In this document: positions 7,866-15,568 of the stretch, in pieces
Position numbering within the stretch: position 1 is the stretch's first letter
How the letters are laid out: each line of letters opens with the position of its first letter
Assembly: GCA_038241115.1 (NCBI GenBank)
Contig: JBBRGA010000045.1
Coordinates: 1-22,281 of the forward strand
Reading direction: 5' to 3'
Source: JANYJJ01 sp038241115
Lineage (GTDB): Bacteria; Pseudomonadota; Gammaproteobacteria; Burkholderiales; Burkholderiaceae_C
Length of the DNA: 22,281 bases
Program-made: the position numbers and the translations under genes
The notes under the pieces: generated by a model
Told to the model about the DNA's origin: nothing
Seen by the model: the letters and a program-made list of their open reading frames with translations, nothing else
Databases searched by the model: none

Positions 7866-7880
7866 TTGATCAAAGATCAA
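7866..7880. promoter_or_regulatory. 15-bp palindrome upstream of Pal-like gene
   Basis: TTGATCAAAGATCAA is a perfect inverted repeat, 6-bp arms around a 3-nt centre. It sits 64 nt upstream of the GTG at 7802 and over the predicted transcription start of that gene, where a repressor would be expected to bind. It resembles an FNR/Anr box (TTGAT-N4-ATCAA), but the spacing between those pentamers is 5, not 4, so I do not call it one. Confidence 0.35.
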
Positions 7881-7884
7881 CTAC

Positions 7885-7913
7885 ATTCTGACAAATATAT
7901 CTGGGGAATTCAA
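7885..7913 (-). promoter_or_regulatory. Candidate sigma-70 promoter of Pal-like gene
   Basis: On the minus strand TTGAAT (7913-7908) and CAGAAT (7890-7885) are separated by 17 nt. Each hexamer matches four of six consensus bases. The implied start near 7878 gives a leader of about 75 nt. The stretch 7881-7915 is AT-rich compared with its surroundings. The remaining non-coding sequence between 7914 and 8090 shows nothing I can name. Confidence 0.3.
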
Positions 7914-8090
7914 GTCATCGATTCTTCAGGCACGGCACCGCCGACCAGAGAACCGGGCTCATGCAAGGCCAGCGACAAAGCCGCTGCATCGATCGGTGCC
8001 AGCTTGCGCATGGCGCAGCTTCATGTCAGAAAGCGTCGAACAAGCGCAAGCGCTATCGGTGACTTATTGGCGGGCGGGAGGGTTAGAAAT

Positions 8091-8114
8091 GAAAAACGGG
8101 CCGCGAAGGCCCGT
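8091..8114 (-). terminator. Rho-independent terminator after tRNA-Ser
   Basis: Minus-strand hairpin ACGGGCC-TTCGC-GGCCCGT (7-bp stem, 5-nt loop, 8114-8096) followed by a run of T. It begins 15 nt after the encoded CCA of the tRNA, as expected for a single tRNA transcript. Confidence 0.8.
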
Positions 8115-8128
8115 GTTCATTGACTATC

Positions 8129-8221
8129 TGGCGGAGCCGGAGGGATTCGAACCCTCGAAGCAGGTTTTGCCCACTTACTCCCTTAGCAGGGGAGCACCTT
8201 CGGCCACTCGGTCACAGCTCC
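8129..8221 (-). tRNA. tRNA-Ser (anticodon GCU), CCA encoded
   Basis: The minus strand folds as a class II tRNA. The acceptor arms are GGAGCTG (8221-8215) and CGGCTCC (8139-8133), with discriminator G at 8132 and encoded CCA at 8131-8129. The D-loop segment reads GAGTGGCCGAAGG. The anticodon loop CTGCTAA carries GCU (8187-8185) on a CCC/GGG-type stem. A long variable arm typical of serine tRNAs follows, then the T-arm GAGGGTTCGAATCCCTC. It reads AGC and AGU codons. It lies 49 nt downstream of lysC on the same strand, with its own candidate promoter and a strong terminator. Confidence 0.96.
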
Positions 8222-8235
8222 GTATAGCAGCGCAA

Positions 8236-8241
8236 ATTCTA
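8236..8241 (-). promoter_or_regulatory. Candidate -10 box for tRNA-Ser
   Basis: TAGAAT on the minus strand (8241-8236) matches five of six -10 consensus bases and would place the transcript start about 7 nt before the mature tRNA 5' end. The -35 region, falling in the lysC 3' end spacer, is weak (CTTCTG-like), so the call rests on the -10 and its position. Confidence 0.35.
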
Positions 8242-8270
8242 ACCGCACTTGCTTCGCAGAAGGCTCTGAT

Positions 8271-9539
8271 TCAGGCGGTGGGTTGCTCCAGGTCGAAGGC
8301 TTTGTGCAAGGCGCGCACGGCCAACTCCATGTACTTTTCGTCGATCACCACGCTGGTCTTGATTTCACTCGTGGTGATCATCTGGATGTTGATGCCTTCG
8401 TCGCTAAGCGTGCTGAACATCCGGCTGGCCACGCCCACGTGGCTGCGCATGCCGATACCGACGATGCTGACCTTGCAAATTTTCGTGTCGCCGGTGAGTT
8501 GCGCATCACCGGTTTTCGGCATGACCTGCGCTTTCAACAACTCCACCGTGCGGGCGTAGTCGTTGCGGTGCACCGTGAACGAAAAGTCGGTTTTTCCGCC
8601 GTTCGACACGTTTTGAATAATGACGTCCACATCGATGTTGGCGTCGGCCACGGGGCCCAGAATTTGGAACGCAATGCCTGGTTTGTCTGGCACCCCCAGC
8701 AAGCTGATTTTGGCTTCATCGCGGTTGAAGGCAATCCCCGAAACGACGGCTTGTTCCATTTTTTCGTCTTCCTCAAAAGTGATCAGTGTGCCCGATTTGG
8801 CTTCGTCAATGCTGTCGATGTCCCACGGCGTGAAGCTGCTCAGCACGCGCAGCGGAACGCGGTATTTACCGGCAAATTCAACCGATCTGATTTGCAAAAC
8901 TTTGGCACCCAGGCTGGCCAGTTCCAGCATCTCCTCGAAGCTGATCGTGGACAAGCGGCGCGCCTCGGGCACGATGCGCGGGTCGGTGGTGTACACGCCG
9001 TCCACATCGGTATAGATCAAGCACTCGTGGGCTTTGAGCGCGGCTGCCACGGCCACCGCCGAGGTGTCTGAACCACCACGGCCCAGGGTCGTGACGTTGC
9101 CCTTTTCATCAACGCCCTGGAAGCCGGTGATGACCACCACTTTGCCCGCGGCCAAGTCGGCGCGCACGCGAGCGTCGTCGATGCTTTGAATGCGTGCTTT
9201 GGTGTGTGCGCTGTCGGTGGTGATGGCCACTTGCCAGCCGGCGTAGCTGACCGAAGGCATGCCTTCGGCTTGCAGCGCGATGGCCAGCAGACCACTGGAC
9301 ACCTGTTCGCCGGTGGCGGCAATGGCGTCGAGTTCACGCTGTAAATCGGGGCTGCTTGTTTCAGGCGAGAGCTCTTTGGCCAGTCCCAGCAGGCGATTGG
9401 TTTCGCCGCTCATGGCCGAGGGCACCACCACCATCTGATGGCCCGCGCGGGCCCACTTGGCAACCCGCTTGGCGACGCTGCGGATGCGCTCGGGCGAGCC
9501 CATGGAAGTGCCGCCGTACTTGTGAACGATGAGAGCCAT
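8271..9539 (-). CDS. lysC: Aspartate kinase (monofunctional, two ACT domains)
   Basis: Phosphorylates aspartate with ATP in the first step to lysine, threonine, methionine and diaminopimelate. It has 422 residues, the usual length for a monofunctional enzyme. The kinase domain opens with KYGGTSMGSPERI (7-19); GRGGSDTSAVAVAAAL and the CLIYTDVDGVYTTDPR segment are diagnostic. Two C-terminal ACT domains start around LLGVPDKPGIAFQILGPVADANIDVDVI and SIVGIGMRSHVGVASRMFSTLSDEGINI, indicating allosteric control by end-product amino acids as in the family. No homoserine dehydrogenase domain is fused. The ATG at 9539 has no good ribosome site, but nothing better lies upstream. It follows tilS by 116 nt. 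Confidence 0.96.
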   Translation of the reverse strand: MALIVHKYGGTSMGSPERIRSVAKRVAKWARAGHQMVVVPSAMSGETNRLLGLAKELSPETSSPDLQRELDAIAATGEQVSSGLLAIALQAEGMPSVSYAGWQVAITTDSAHTKARIQSIDDARVRADLAAGKVVVITGFQGVDEKGNVTTLGRGGSDTSAVAVAAALKAHECLIYTDVDGVYTTDPRIVPEARRLSTISFEEMLELASLGAKVLQIRSVEFAGKYRVPLRVLSSFTPWDIDSIDEAKSGTLITFEEDEKMEQAVVSGIAFNRDEAKISLLGVPDKPGIAFQILGPVADANIDVDVIIQNVSNGGKTDFSFTVHRNDYARTVELLKAQVMPKTGDAQLTGDTKICKVSIVGIGMRSHVGVASRMFSTLSDEGINIQMITTSEIKTSVVIDEKYMELAVRALHKAFDLEQPTA

Positions 9540-9655
9540 AAGTTCTGAAAGGAATCGAGGAGAACGCCTTAGCGTCGCACTGCGCCACCGCCTTGGCAGC
9601 GCGCAGCCGACGCGGTGTGAAATTCGGCGTCAGCCTCAGATTTTAGCGGGCGGGT

Positions 9656-10972
9656 TCAAGCGCCGTAGTCTGGCTTCCAGCACAGCGTCACCTGAGGTTG
9701 TCCCGGCAGTGCGACAACGCGCGCGTCCAGCCCCAAGCCCGGCACAAACACCAACTGCCCCCCACTGAACAACAACGGGCCATCGCGGTAGCAGGCCGCC
9801 ACACCAGCGGCTTGAAACTGCTTTTTCAAACTGCGCGCGGGGCGCAACAAACCCATCTGAAACTGCTCTGCGCCACGCCGCGCGCGCAGTTCCAAATGAC
9901 CCAACCACGCCAGCGCCACACCGTCTTGGTCGACGCGCGTGGCGATCAGACTGCCCTGCCAGCCGTGCAACTTGTATGTGCCCGCGCGGGTAATACGCAT
10001 CGTGTTTTCGCAGGGTCTTGACGGCGGACGCTCGTCGCTGGTTTTGTGGAACGTCAACACGCCGCGATAGCGCCTGAGCGTGCCGTGCGAAGCCTGCCAT
10101 GTGGCCAAGCCGCGAGGCGGTGACGCCGAAGGCAGCTCGTCCATCAGGCGATTCACCAGCGCGGCCTCGGCGGGGCTGCCCATCTGCGTCGCCAGCCAGG
10201 CGCGCAGCGCGTTGCTGCGACGCGGTGCAGACAACGCCGACCACGCCGCCACGCGCAGACCTTTTTTACTGGCGGTGTCGGTGGCGACTTCAGCCAGATC
10301 GATGTCTGCCAGATCGCGCAAACAAGCCGTCGCTTCCTGAGCCCACGCGGCCGAATTGGCGAAAGCTGATTCGGCCTGCGAAAACGCCTGTGTCAGCGCG
10401 GGCCAAACGTCGCAGCGCAAGCGATTTCTGGCAAACCTGGGGTCTGAGTTGGTGTCATCTTCGATGTGTGTCAGACCGTGAATTTCAACGTAGTGCTCGA
10501 TCGCTTCGCGCGGCAGTTGCAGCCAGGGTCGAGCCCAGGTCACGCCGTCGCGCACCGCCCGCGTGGGCATGCCAGACAGCCCCGCCGTGCCGGCACCTCG
10601 CAGAGCCTGCAGAAGCAACGTCTCAGCTTGATCTCGGCGGTGATGGGCCAGCAGCACGATGCTGGCTCCCTCTTCCAGTGCCATGGCGCGCAGCGCCAGA
10701 TAGCGCGCCTTTCGCGCCCATGCCTCCACGCTGTCACCTGCCTGGGGCCGACCGGTCAATCGCCGCGCCACAAAGCGCACAGGCAAGCCTTGCGCTGCCC
10801 AATCAGCGCACTGCCTGGAGCCGTGCTCCAGCCATTCATCAGCCTGCTTGCTGAGTCCGTGATGCACGTGCAGCGCCACGACTTCACAGCCAGTGGCCGC
10901 AGCATTTACTGCGGTCGCGTGCAACAACGCGGTGGAGTCGCGCCCGCCGCTGTAGGCCACCGCGACTGTCAT
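9656..10972 (-). CDS. tilS: tRNA(Ile)-lysidine synthetase
   Basis: Converts C34 of the tRNA-Ile CAU anticodon to lysidine with ATP and lysine, switching it from Met to Ile decoding; essential in most bacteria. The PP-loop SGGRDS is at residues 8-13, followed by HVHHGL, the ARKARYLAL stretch and the LLAHHRRDQAETLLLQ motif. An all-helical middle domain and the TilS C-terminal domain (KKQFQAAGVAACYRDGPLLFSG) follow. I chose ATG 10972 (438 residues) because GGTGA lies 5 nt upstream; an in-frame GTG at 10993 would add seven residues but has no ribosome site. The frame is open back to the accA stop, so no longer N-terminus is possible. It lies between accA and lysC. Confidence 0.93.
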   Translation of the reverse strand: MTVAVAYSGGRDSTALLHATAVNAAATGCEVVALHVHHGLSKQADEWLEHGSRQCADWAAQGLPVRFVARRLTGRPQAGDSVEAWARKARYLALRAMALEEGASIVLLAHHRRDQAETLLLQALRGAGTAGLSGMPTRAVRDGVTWARPWLQLPREAIEHYVEIHGLTHIEDDTNSDPRFARNRLRCDVWPALTQAFSQAESAFANSAAWAQEATACLRDLADIDLAEVATDTASKKGLRVAAWSALSAPRRSNALRAWLATQMGSPAEAALVNRLMDELPSASPPRGLATWQASHGTLRRYRGVLTFHKTSDERPPSRPCENTMRITRAGTYKLHGWQGSLIATRVDQDGVALAWLGHLELRARRGAEQFQMGLLRPARSLKKQFQAAGVAACYRDGPLLFSGGQLVFVPGLGLDARVVALPGQPQVTLCWKPDYGA

Positions 10973-11032
10973 TGGATCACCGCGACGAAGCACGACGATT
11001 ACAGAACCCGTTGCGCGCGCAGAACAGCGCGC

Positions 11033-12004
11033 TCAGCGATCCGTGGTGTCGTTGAACCGACCGTAGGACTGCAAACGCTCGTAGCGGCGCTGAAGCAATT
11101 CTTTGGGCTTCAAATCGCTGACCTGGCGCAACGCGTCGCCCAACGCACGCTTCAAGAACGCCGCCATTTGTTTGGGGTCGCGGTGTGCGCCGCCCACCGG
11201 CTCGCTGACGATTTTGTCGACCAGGCCAAGTGACTTCAAACGGTGCGCCGTGATACCCAATGCCTCGGCCGCGTCCGACGCACGCTCGGCGGTTTTCCAC
11301 AAAATGGAAGCGCAACCTTCGGGCGAGATGACCGAGTAAATCGAGTACTGCAGCATCAGCATCTGATCGCCCACGCTGATGGCCAAGGCACCGCCTGAAC
11401 CACCTTCTCCAATGATCGTGCAGATGATGGGCACTTCCAACTGCGCCATCTCGAAGATGTTGCGACCGATGGCCTCAGACTGCCCGCGCTCCTCGGCGCC
11501 AATGCCGGGGTATGCGCCGGGCGTGTCTACGAAAGTGAACACCGGCAGTCCAAATTTCTCGGCAAGCTTCATGAGACGCAAGGCTTTACGGTAGCCCTCC
11601 GGGCGCGACATCCCAAAGTTACGCAGACCGCGCTCTTTGGTGTCCCGGCCCTTCTGGTGCCCTATCACCATGCAGGCCTGCCCGTTGAAGCGCGCCAGAC
11701 CACCGACCATGGACAAGTCGTCGGCAAAGTGGCGGTCGCCGTGCAATTCTTGAAAGTCGGTGAAGACCTCGTTGACATAGTCCAGCGTGTAAGGGCGCTG
11801 CGGATGTCGCGAGATTTGCGTGACCTGCCACGGCGACAAGCTGGCGTAGATGTCTTTGGTGAGCTGAACGCTTTTTTTGCTAAGTCGGTCTATCTCTTCG
11901 GAGATGTCGACAGCCGACTCGCTTTGAACATAGCGGAGCTCTTCGATCTTGGTCTCGAGTTCGGCCACGGGCTGCTCGAACTCCAGAAAATGACGTTTGC
12001 TCAT
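11033..12004 (-). CDS. accA: Acetyl-CoA carboxylase carboxyltransferase alpha subunit
   Basis: One half of the carboxyltransferase that moves CO2 from biotin to acetyl-CoA, the committed step of fatty-acid synthesis; it pairs with AccD, not present here. 323 residues, full length. Visible family blocks are the N-terminal helical part (LEFEQPVAELETKIEEL), FQELHGDRHFADD (83-95), VDTPGAYPGIGAEERGQSEAI (159-179) and the oxyanion-hole GEGGSGGALAI (199-209). The ATG at 12004 is preceded by GAAGGGA about 10 nt upstream. The leader carries a 12-nt periodic array described separately. The gene lies 73 nt after the glycosylase gene and 60 nt before tilS. Confidence 0.97.
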   Translation of the reverse strand: MSKRHFLEFEQPVAELETKIEELRYVQSESAVDISEEIDRLSKKSVQLTKDIYASLSPWQVTQISRHPQRPYTLDYVNEVFTDFQELHGDRHFADDLSMVGGLARFNGQACMVIGHQKGRDTKERGLRNFGMSRPEGYRKALRLMKLAEKFGLPVFTFVDTPGAYPGIGAEERGQSEAIGRNIFEMAQLEVPIICTIIGEGGSGGALAISVGDQMLMLQYSIYSVISPEGCASILWKTAERASDAAEALGITAHRLKSLGLVDKIVSEPVGGAHRDPKQMAAFLKRALGDALRQVSDLKPKELLQRRYERLQSYGRFNDTTDR

Positions 12005-12026
12005 GGTGAGACGTCCCTTCGCGAAT

Positions 12027-12091
12027 GACTTAAAAAATGACTCTGGATGTGATTCAGGAGCTGACTCAAGAAACGACTCAAGAGATGACCG
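12027..12091. repeat. 12-nt periodic degenerate repeat in the accA leader
   Basis: Read on the plus strand, GACTT (12027), GACTC (12039), GATTC (12051), GACTC (12063) and GACTC (12075) begin exactly every 12 nt; a sixth partial unit GACC starts at 12087 inside the 3' end of the glycosylase gene. The 7-nt spacers vary. Because 12 is a multiple of three and no stop interrupts it, the array is open in frame with accA on the minus strand (E-S-x-x repeats), though no usual start codon precedes it. It could be a degenerate tandem duplication or a row of protein sites; the sequence does not decide. Confidence 0.6.
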
Positions 12092-12773
12092 GCGCCGGGT
12101 CGAGGCTGCGCCACAAATACCAAGTTGCCACCGAGCGAAACGGCGCCCAAGCGTCGCCCACTTCGCGCGCTTCGGCGCGCGAAACAGGCTCGCCGCTGAA
12201 GTAGTTCACGCTGATGCCTTTGATGAGACCCACGTCATCCAATGGCATGACGTTGGGGCGCATCAGATGAAAAATCAAAAACATTTCTGCGGTCCAGCGA
12301 CCTATCCCGCGTATGGCCATCAGCTCTTCAATGATGGCCTCGTCGGCCATGCCTTGCCACTGCGGCACGTGCACTTTGCCAGACTGGAAGTGCAGCGCCA
12401 AATCGCTGAGGTATTCAACTTTGCGGCCCGACAGACCGGCCGAGCGCATCGTCTGTGGGCTCAGGGCGAGCACAGCATCCGGCACCACAACGATTGGCGC
12501 CGTCGCATTTGCCAGCGCCTCATCCGTCGGTTCAGACTGCGCATCGTTCGATATCAATTCAGTGAACCGACGCCATACCGATTGCGCTGCTTTGACCGAT
12601 ATTTGCTGACCTACGATCGAACGCGCCAAGGTAGTGAAAGCGTCGCCGCGGCTCTGCAGGCGACAGTCCCCCAGCGCCGGAATTAACTTGCGCAGAACGC
12701 GGTCGCGCTTGGCAAGGTGCTTGCAGGCCTCCTCCCAATGACCCGGCGTGTTGAGCGATGTCTCGGCCGTCAC
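12078..12773 (-). CDS. DNA-3-methyladenine glycosylase II, AlkA-like HhH-GPD
   Basis: Base-excision repair enzyme that removes alkylated bases, 231 residues. It matches the short AlkA-like class without the N-terminal TATA-box-like domain of E. coli AlkA. The HhH-GPD core has SIVGQQISVKAA (52-63), the helix-hairpin-helix LMAIRGIGRWTAEMFLI (151-167), and MPLDDVGLIKG (176-186), where D180 aligns with the catalytic aspartate. The aromatic/aliphatic pocket residues cannot be assigned without alignment. The ATG at 12773 overlaps the cysS stop by 4 nt (ATGA), so translation is coupled to cysS. The 3' end runs into the 12-nt repeat array before accA. Confidence 0.92.
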   Translation of the reverse strand: MTAETSLNTPGHWEEACKHLAKRDRVLRKLIPALGDCRLQSRGDAFTTLARSIVGQQISVKAAQSVWRRFTELISNDAQSEPTDEALANATAPIVVVPDAVLALSPQTMRSAGLSGRKVEYLSDLALHFQSGKVHVPQWQGMADEAIIEELMAIRGIGRWTAEMFLIFHLMRPNVMPLDDVGLIKGISVNYFSGEPVSRAEAREVGDAWAPFRSVATWYLWRSLDPAPVIS

Positions 12774-14161
12774 GCTTTCATCCAGGTGGTGCCCGTGACC
12801 GAGTCTTGCAACACGATGCCCGCGGCGAGCAAATCGTCCCGAATGCGGTCTGACAACGCAAAGTCACGCGCCTGTTTGGCCGCTTTGCGCAGCGCTATTT
12901 TTTCTTCGATGCCGGCCTCGTCCAAGGCGGCGCCCGACTGCAAAAAGGTGCGCGGCAGTTGTTGCAGCAGGCCCAGCACTGCCCCCAAGCTTTTCAGCAA
13001 CACGGCGGCCGACTCTGACTGTGTGCGGTTGACTTCACTGGCCAGTTCAAACATCACAGTGACCGCACCTGATGTGTTGAAGTCGTCGTCCATTGCAGCT
13101 TTGAAAACCGCCGCTTGAGGGTGCGTCCAGTCGACTTCACTCTTGCCTGCCTCCGCCCCTTGCGTCGCCTGCACGCCGTTCAGCGCGGTGTAAAGCCTGC
13201 GCAACGAGCTGCGCGCATCGGTCAAGTTGGCTTTGCTGAAATTGAAAGGGCTGCGGTAGTGGGTGCGCAACATGAAAAAGCGAAGCGTCTCGCCATCGTG
13301 CTGCCGCAGCACGTCGCGGATCGTGAAGAAGTTGCCCACCGACTTCGACATCTTTTCGTTGTCGACGTTCAAGTGGCCGTTGTGCATCCAGTAATTCACA
13401 AACGGTCGCCCAAACGCACCTTCGCTTTGCGCGATTTCGTTCTCGTGATGCGGGAACTGAAGGTCAATGCCGCCGCCGTGAATATCGAAGTGCTCGCCCA
13501 ACAGCGCGCAGCTCATGGCCGAACACTCAATGTGCCAGCCGGGGCGGCCGCGTCCGTACGCGCTGTCCCACTTGGCGTCTTCGGGCTCGGATTCTTTGGC
13601 CGCTTTCCACAGCACAAAGTCGAGCGGGTCGTTCTTGCCGTCCGCCACCGCCACGCGCTCACCCGATCGAAGTTGGTCTACGGACTTGCCTGACAGCTTG
13701 CCGTAGCCGGGGAACTTGCGAACCGCGAAATTCACATCGCCGTTCGTTGCCTGGTAAGCCAAACCCTTGTCTTCCAGGGTCGCAATGAGCGACAACATTT
13801 GCGGCACGTAATCGGTGGCGCGCGGCTCATGCGTAGGCGTGGCGATTCCCAGGGCGCGCAGATCTTGGTGCAGCGCCACCGTCATTTCATCTACCAATTG
13901 GCGGATGGAAATGTTGCGTTCCAGTGCGCGTTTGATGATCTTGTCGTCGATGTCCGTGATGTTGCGGACGTAGGTGACATCAAATCCACTGGCCAGCAAC
14001 CACCGATAGACCACATCGAAGGCCATCAGAAAACGCGCATGGCCCATGTGGCACAGGTCATACAGGGTCATGCCGCACACATACATGCGCACCTGCTTGC
14101 CTTCGATCGGAATGAACACCTCGCTGCTGCGAGACAAGGTGTTGAAAATACTCAGTGTCAT
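12770..14161 (-). CDS. cysS: Cysteinyl-tRNA synthetase
   Basis: Class I synthetase charging tRNA-Cys in the cytoplasm, 463 residues, the usual size. The HIGH-type signature is HMGH (38-41) within CGMTLYDLCHMGHAR. KMSKS is at 270-274. Zinc ligands by family position are C29, C213 (IECSAMS), H238 and E242 (FPHHENEIAQSEG). The C-terminal DALR-type helical region and a short anticodon-binding tail complete it. No clear ribosome site is seen before ATG 14161, but family N-termini begin close to this point. It is the first gene of the minus-strand run and diverges from ppiA across 280 nt. Confidence 0.97.
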   Translation of the reverse strand: MTLSIFNTLSRSSEVFIPIEGKQVRMYVCGMTLYDLCHMGHARFLMAFDVVYRWLLASGFDVTYVRNITDIDDKIIKRALERNISIRQLVDEMTVALHQDLRALGIATPTHEPRATDYVPQMLSLIATLEDKGLAYQATNGDVNFAVRKFPGYGKLSGKSVDQLRSGERVAVADGKNDPLDFVLWKAAKESEPEDAKWDSAYGRGRPGWHIECSAMSCALLGEHFDIHGGGIDLQFPHHENEIAQSEGAFGRPFVNYWMHNGHLNVDNEKMSKSVGNFFTIRDVLRQHDGETLRFFMLRTHYRSPFNFSKANLTDARSSLRRLYTALNGVQATQGAEAGKSEVDWTHPQAAVFKAAMDDDFNTSGAVTVMFELASEVNRTQSESAAVLLKSLGAVLGLLQQLPRTFLQSGAALDEAGIEEKIALRKAAKQARDFALSDRIRDDLLAAGIVLQDSVTGTTWMKA

Positions 14162-14231
14162 GAAGCTGGCGGCTTTACGGGACTATTGGCTGGGGCAAAA
14201 CCCGCAACCGTTTATGGGTTGATATACGGCG

Positions 14232-14247
14232 CTGTGACTGCTCACAG
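14232..14247. promoter_or_regulatory. 16-bp palindrome in the cysS-ppiA spacer
   Basis: CTGTGACTGCTCACAG is a perfect inverted repeat with 6-bp arms and a 4-nt centre, 71 nt upstream of the cysS start. TGTGA/TCACA half-sites recall CRP-family operators, but their spacing is 4 instead of 6, so identity is open. The rest of the 280-nt spacer holds only the candidate ppiA promoter. Confidence 0.3.
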
Positions 14248-14328
14248 ACTGCGCAAGCAGCTGTCATTGCAGGGTCGCAACGCGAAGCCAAACGAAGGTG
14301 TCCGGCCTGCGAAAACCTGTGTCCACCG

Positions 14329-14334
14329 TACAAT
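14329..14334 (+). promoter_or_regulatory. Candidate -10 box for ppiA-ppiB
   Basis: TACAAT matches five of six -10 consensus bases and lies about 110 nt upstream of the ppiA start. No good -35 hexamer is present at 16-18 nt spacing, so support is modest. Confidence 0.3.
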
Positions 14335-14441
14335 GAAATCAGTATAGCGGTGGGTTTTTGCGGGCCAACAGATGTCCGCAGGCACCTGCACCGCGAGCCG
14401 AATTTCGTCGTCACGTTTCACTCGATTTTGGAGTCGCACCC

Positions 14442-15026
14442 ATGAACACCTCGTTTTCTTTTTCTCGCGTTTTGAGGCGAACGCTGGCCTTTGGCTGCAT
14501 CGCTTTGGCGTCTCTGAGCGCAACATCTGCCTTCGCGCAGAAGGTGAAGCTCGCCACCACGGCGGGCGACATCGTGATTGAGCTTGATGCCAGCAAAGCG
14601 CCCAAATCAGTCGAGAACTTTCTTGGCTACGTCAAAGCCGGCCACTACGACGGCACAGTGTTTCACCGCGTCATCAGCAACTTCATGATTCAAGGGGGCG
14701 GAATGTTGCCCGACATGAAGGAGAAGCAAACGCGCGCTCCCATCGTGCTGGAAAGCATGAACGGCTTGGCCAACACCAAAGGCACGGTTGCGATGGCGCG
14801 CACAGGTGTGCCCAATTCGGCCACCGCGCAGTTTTTCATCAACGTGAAAGACAACGAATTCTTGAACGGTACACGCGAAGGCACGGGCTATGCCGTGTTC
14901 GGAAAAGTTACGTCCGGCATGGACGTGGTGGAAAAAATTCGCGGCGCACGCACCGACACCAAAGGCCCGTTTGAGAACGTGCCGGTCGAACCCATCATCA
15001 TCAAACAAGCCACCCTGGAGAAATGA
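14442..15026 (+). CDS. ppiA: Periplasmic cyclophilin-type peptidyl-prolyl isomerase
   Basis: Catalyses cis-trans isomerisation of Xaa-Pro bonds in exported proteins. 194 residues with a Sec signal peptide: basic RVLRR, hydrophobic core LAFGCIALASLSA, and likely cleavage after AFA at about residue 31. The cyclophilin core includes GHYDGTVFHRVISNFMIQGGG, MARTGVPNSATAQFFINV and GYAVFGKVTSGMDVVEKI; the FHR arginine and the FMIQGG/AQFFIN pocket residues are present. The ATG at 14442 is set by GGAG 8 nt upstream. Two nucleotides separate its stop-proximal region from the next cyclophilin's ribosome site, so the pair is one operon. ppiA is used on location and family. Confidence 0.93.
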   Translation: MNTSFSFSRVLRRTLAFGCIALASLSATSAFAQKVKLATTAGDIVIELDASKAPKSVENFLGYVKAGHYDGTVFHRVISNFMIQGGGMLPDMKEKQTRAPIVLESMNGLANTKGTVAMARTGVPNSATAQFFINVKDNEFLNGTREGTGYAVFGKVTSGMDVVEKIRGARTDTKGPFENVPVEPIIIKQATLEK

Positions 15027-15027
15027 C

Positions 15028-15528
15028 ATGAATCAAAAAGTTGAGTTGCAAACCAATCACGGCAACATACAGATCGAGCTGGACGCCGCCAAAGCGCCTG
15101 TCTCGGCGCAGAACTTCATTGACTACGTGAACGCAGGCCACTTTGACGGCACGGTGTTTCACCGCGTCATCAAAGGCTTCATGATTCAAGGCGGCGGCTT
15201 TGAAGTTGGCATGAAACAAAAGGCCGTGAAAGCCGCCATTCAAAACGAAGCCACCAACGGACTGAAGAACAAGCGCTACACCTTGGCGATGGCGCGCACC
15301 TCCGATCCACATTCCGCCACAGCGCAGTTTTTTATCAACGCCGGTGATAACGGCTTCCTAGATCACACCGCCCAGAACTCCAGCGGTTGGGGCTATGCGG
15401 TGTTTGGCACCGTGGTCGCAGGCAGCGACGTGGTCGACAAAATAGAGCAAGTCAAAACCGGCCGCAAAGGTTTTCACGACGATGTGCCGCTGGACGACGT
15501 CGTGATCCAAAAAGCGGTGCTCATCTGA
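15028..15528 (+). CDS. ppiB: Cytoplasmic cyclophilin-type peptidyl-prolyl isomerase
   Basis: Proline isomerase of 166 residues without a signal peptide, so cytoplasmic. The core motifs GHFDGTVFHRVIKGFMIQGGG, MARTSDPHSATAQFFINAGDN and WGYAVFGTVVAGSDVVDKIEQV are intact, including the FHR arginine. It begins one nucleotide after the ppiA stop, with GGAG 8 nt before its ATG lying inside the ppiA 3' end, so translation is probably coupled. Sequence similarity to the preceding gene across the whole core points to an old tandem duplication in which one copy kept or gained an export signal. lpxH follows after 40 nt. Confidence 0.95.
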   Translation: MNQKVELQTNHGNIQIELDAAKAPVSAQNFIDYVNAGHFDGTVFHRVIKGFMIQGGGFEVGMKQKAVKAAIQNEATNGLKNKRYTLAMARTSDPHSATAQFFINAGDNGFLDHTAQNSSGWGYAVFGTVVAGSDVVDKIEQVKTGRKGFHDDVPLDDVVIQKAVLI

Positions 15529-15568
15529 CTCCGAAGCCGACTTCAAAGCGCAGGCGACGGAGCAAACA

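Noticed and set aside
7866..7880. Reading the palindrome as an FNR/Anr box
   Set aside because: The TTGAT and ATCAA pentamers are 5 nt apart, while the consensus needs 4; kept only as an unassigned palindrome.
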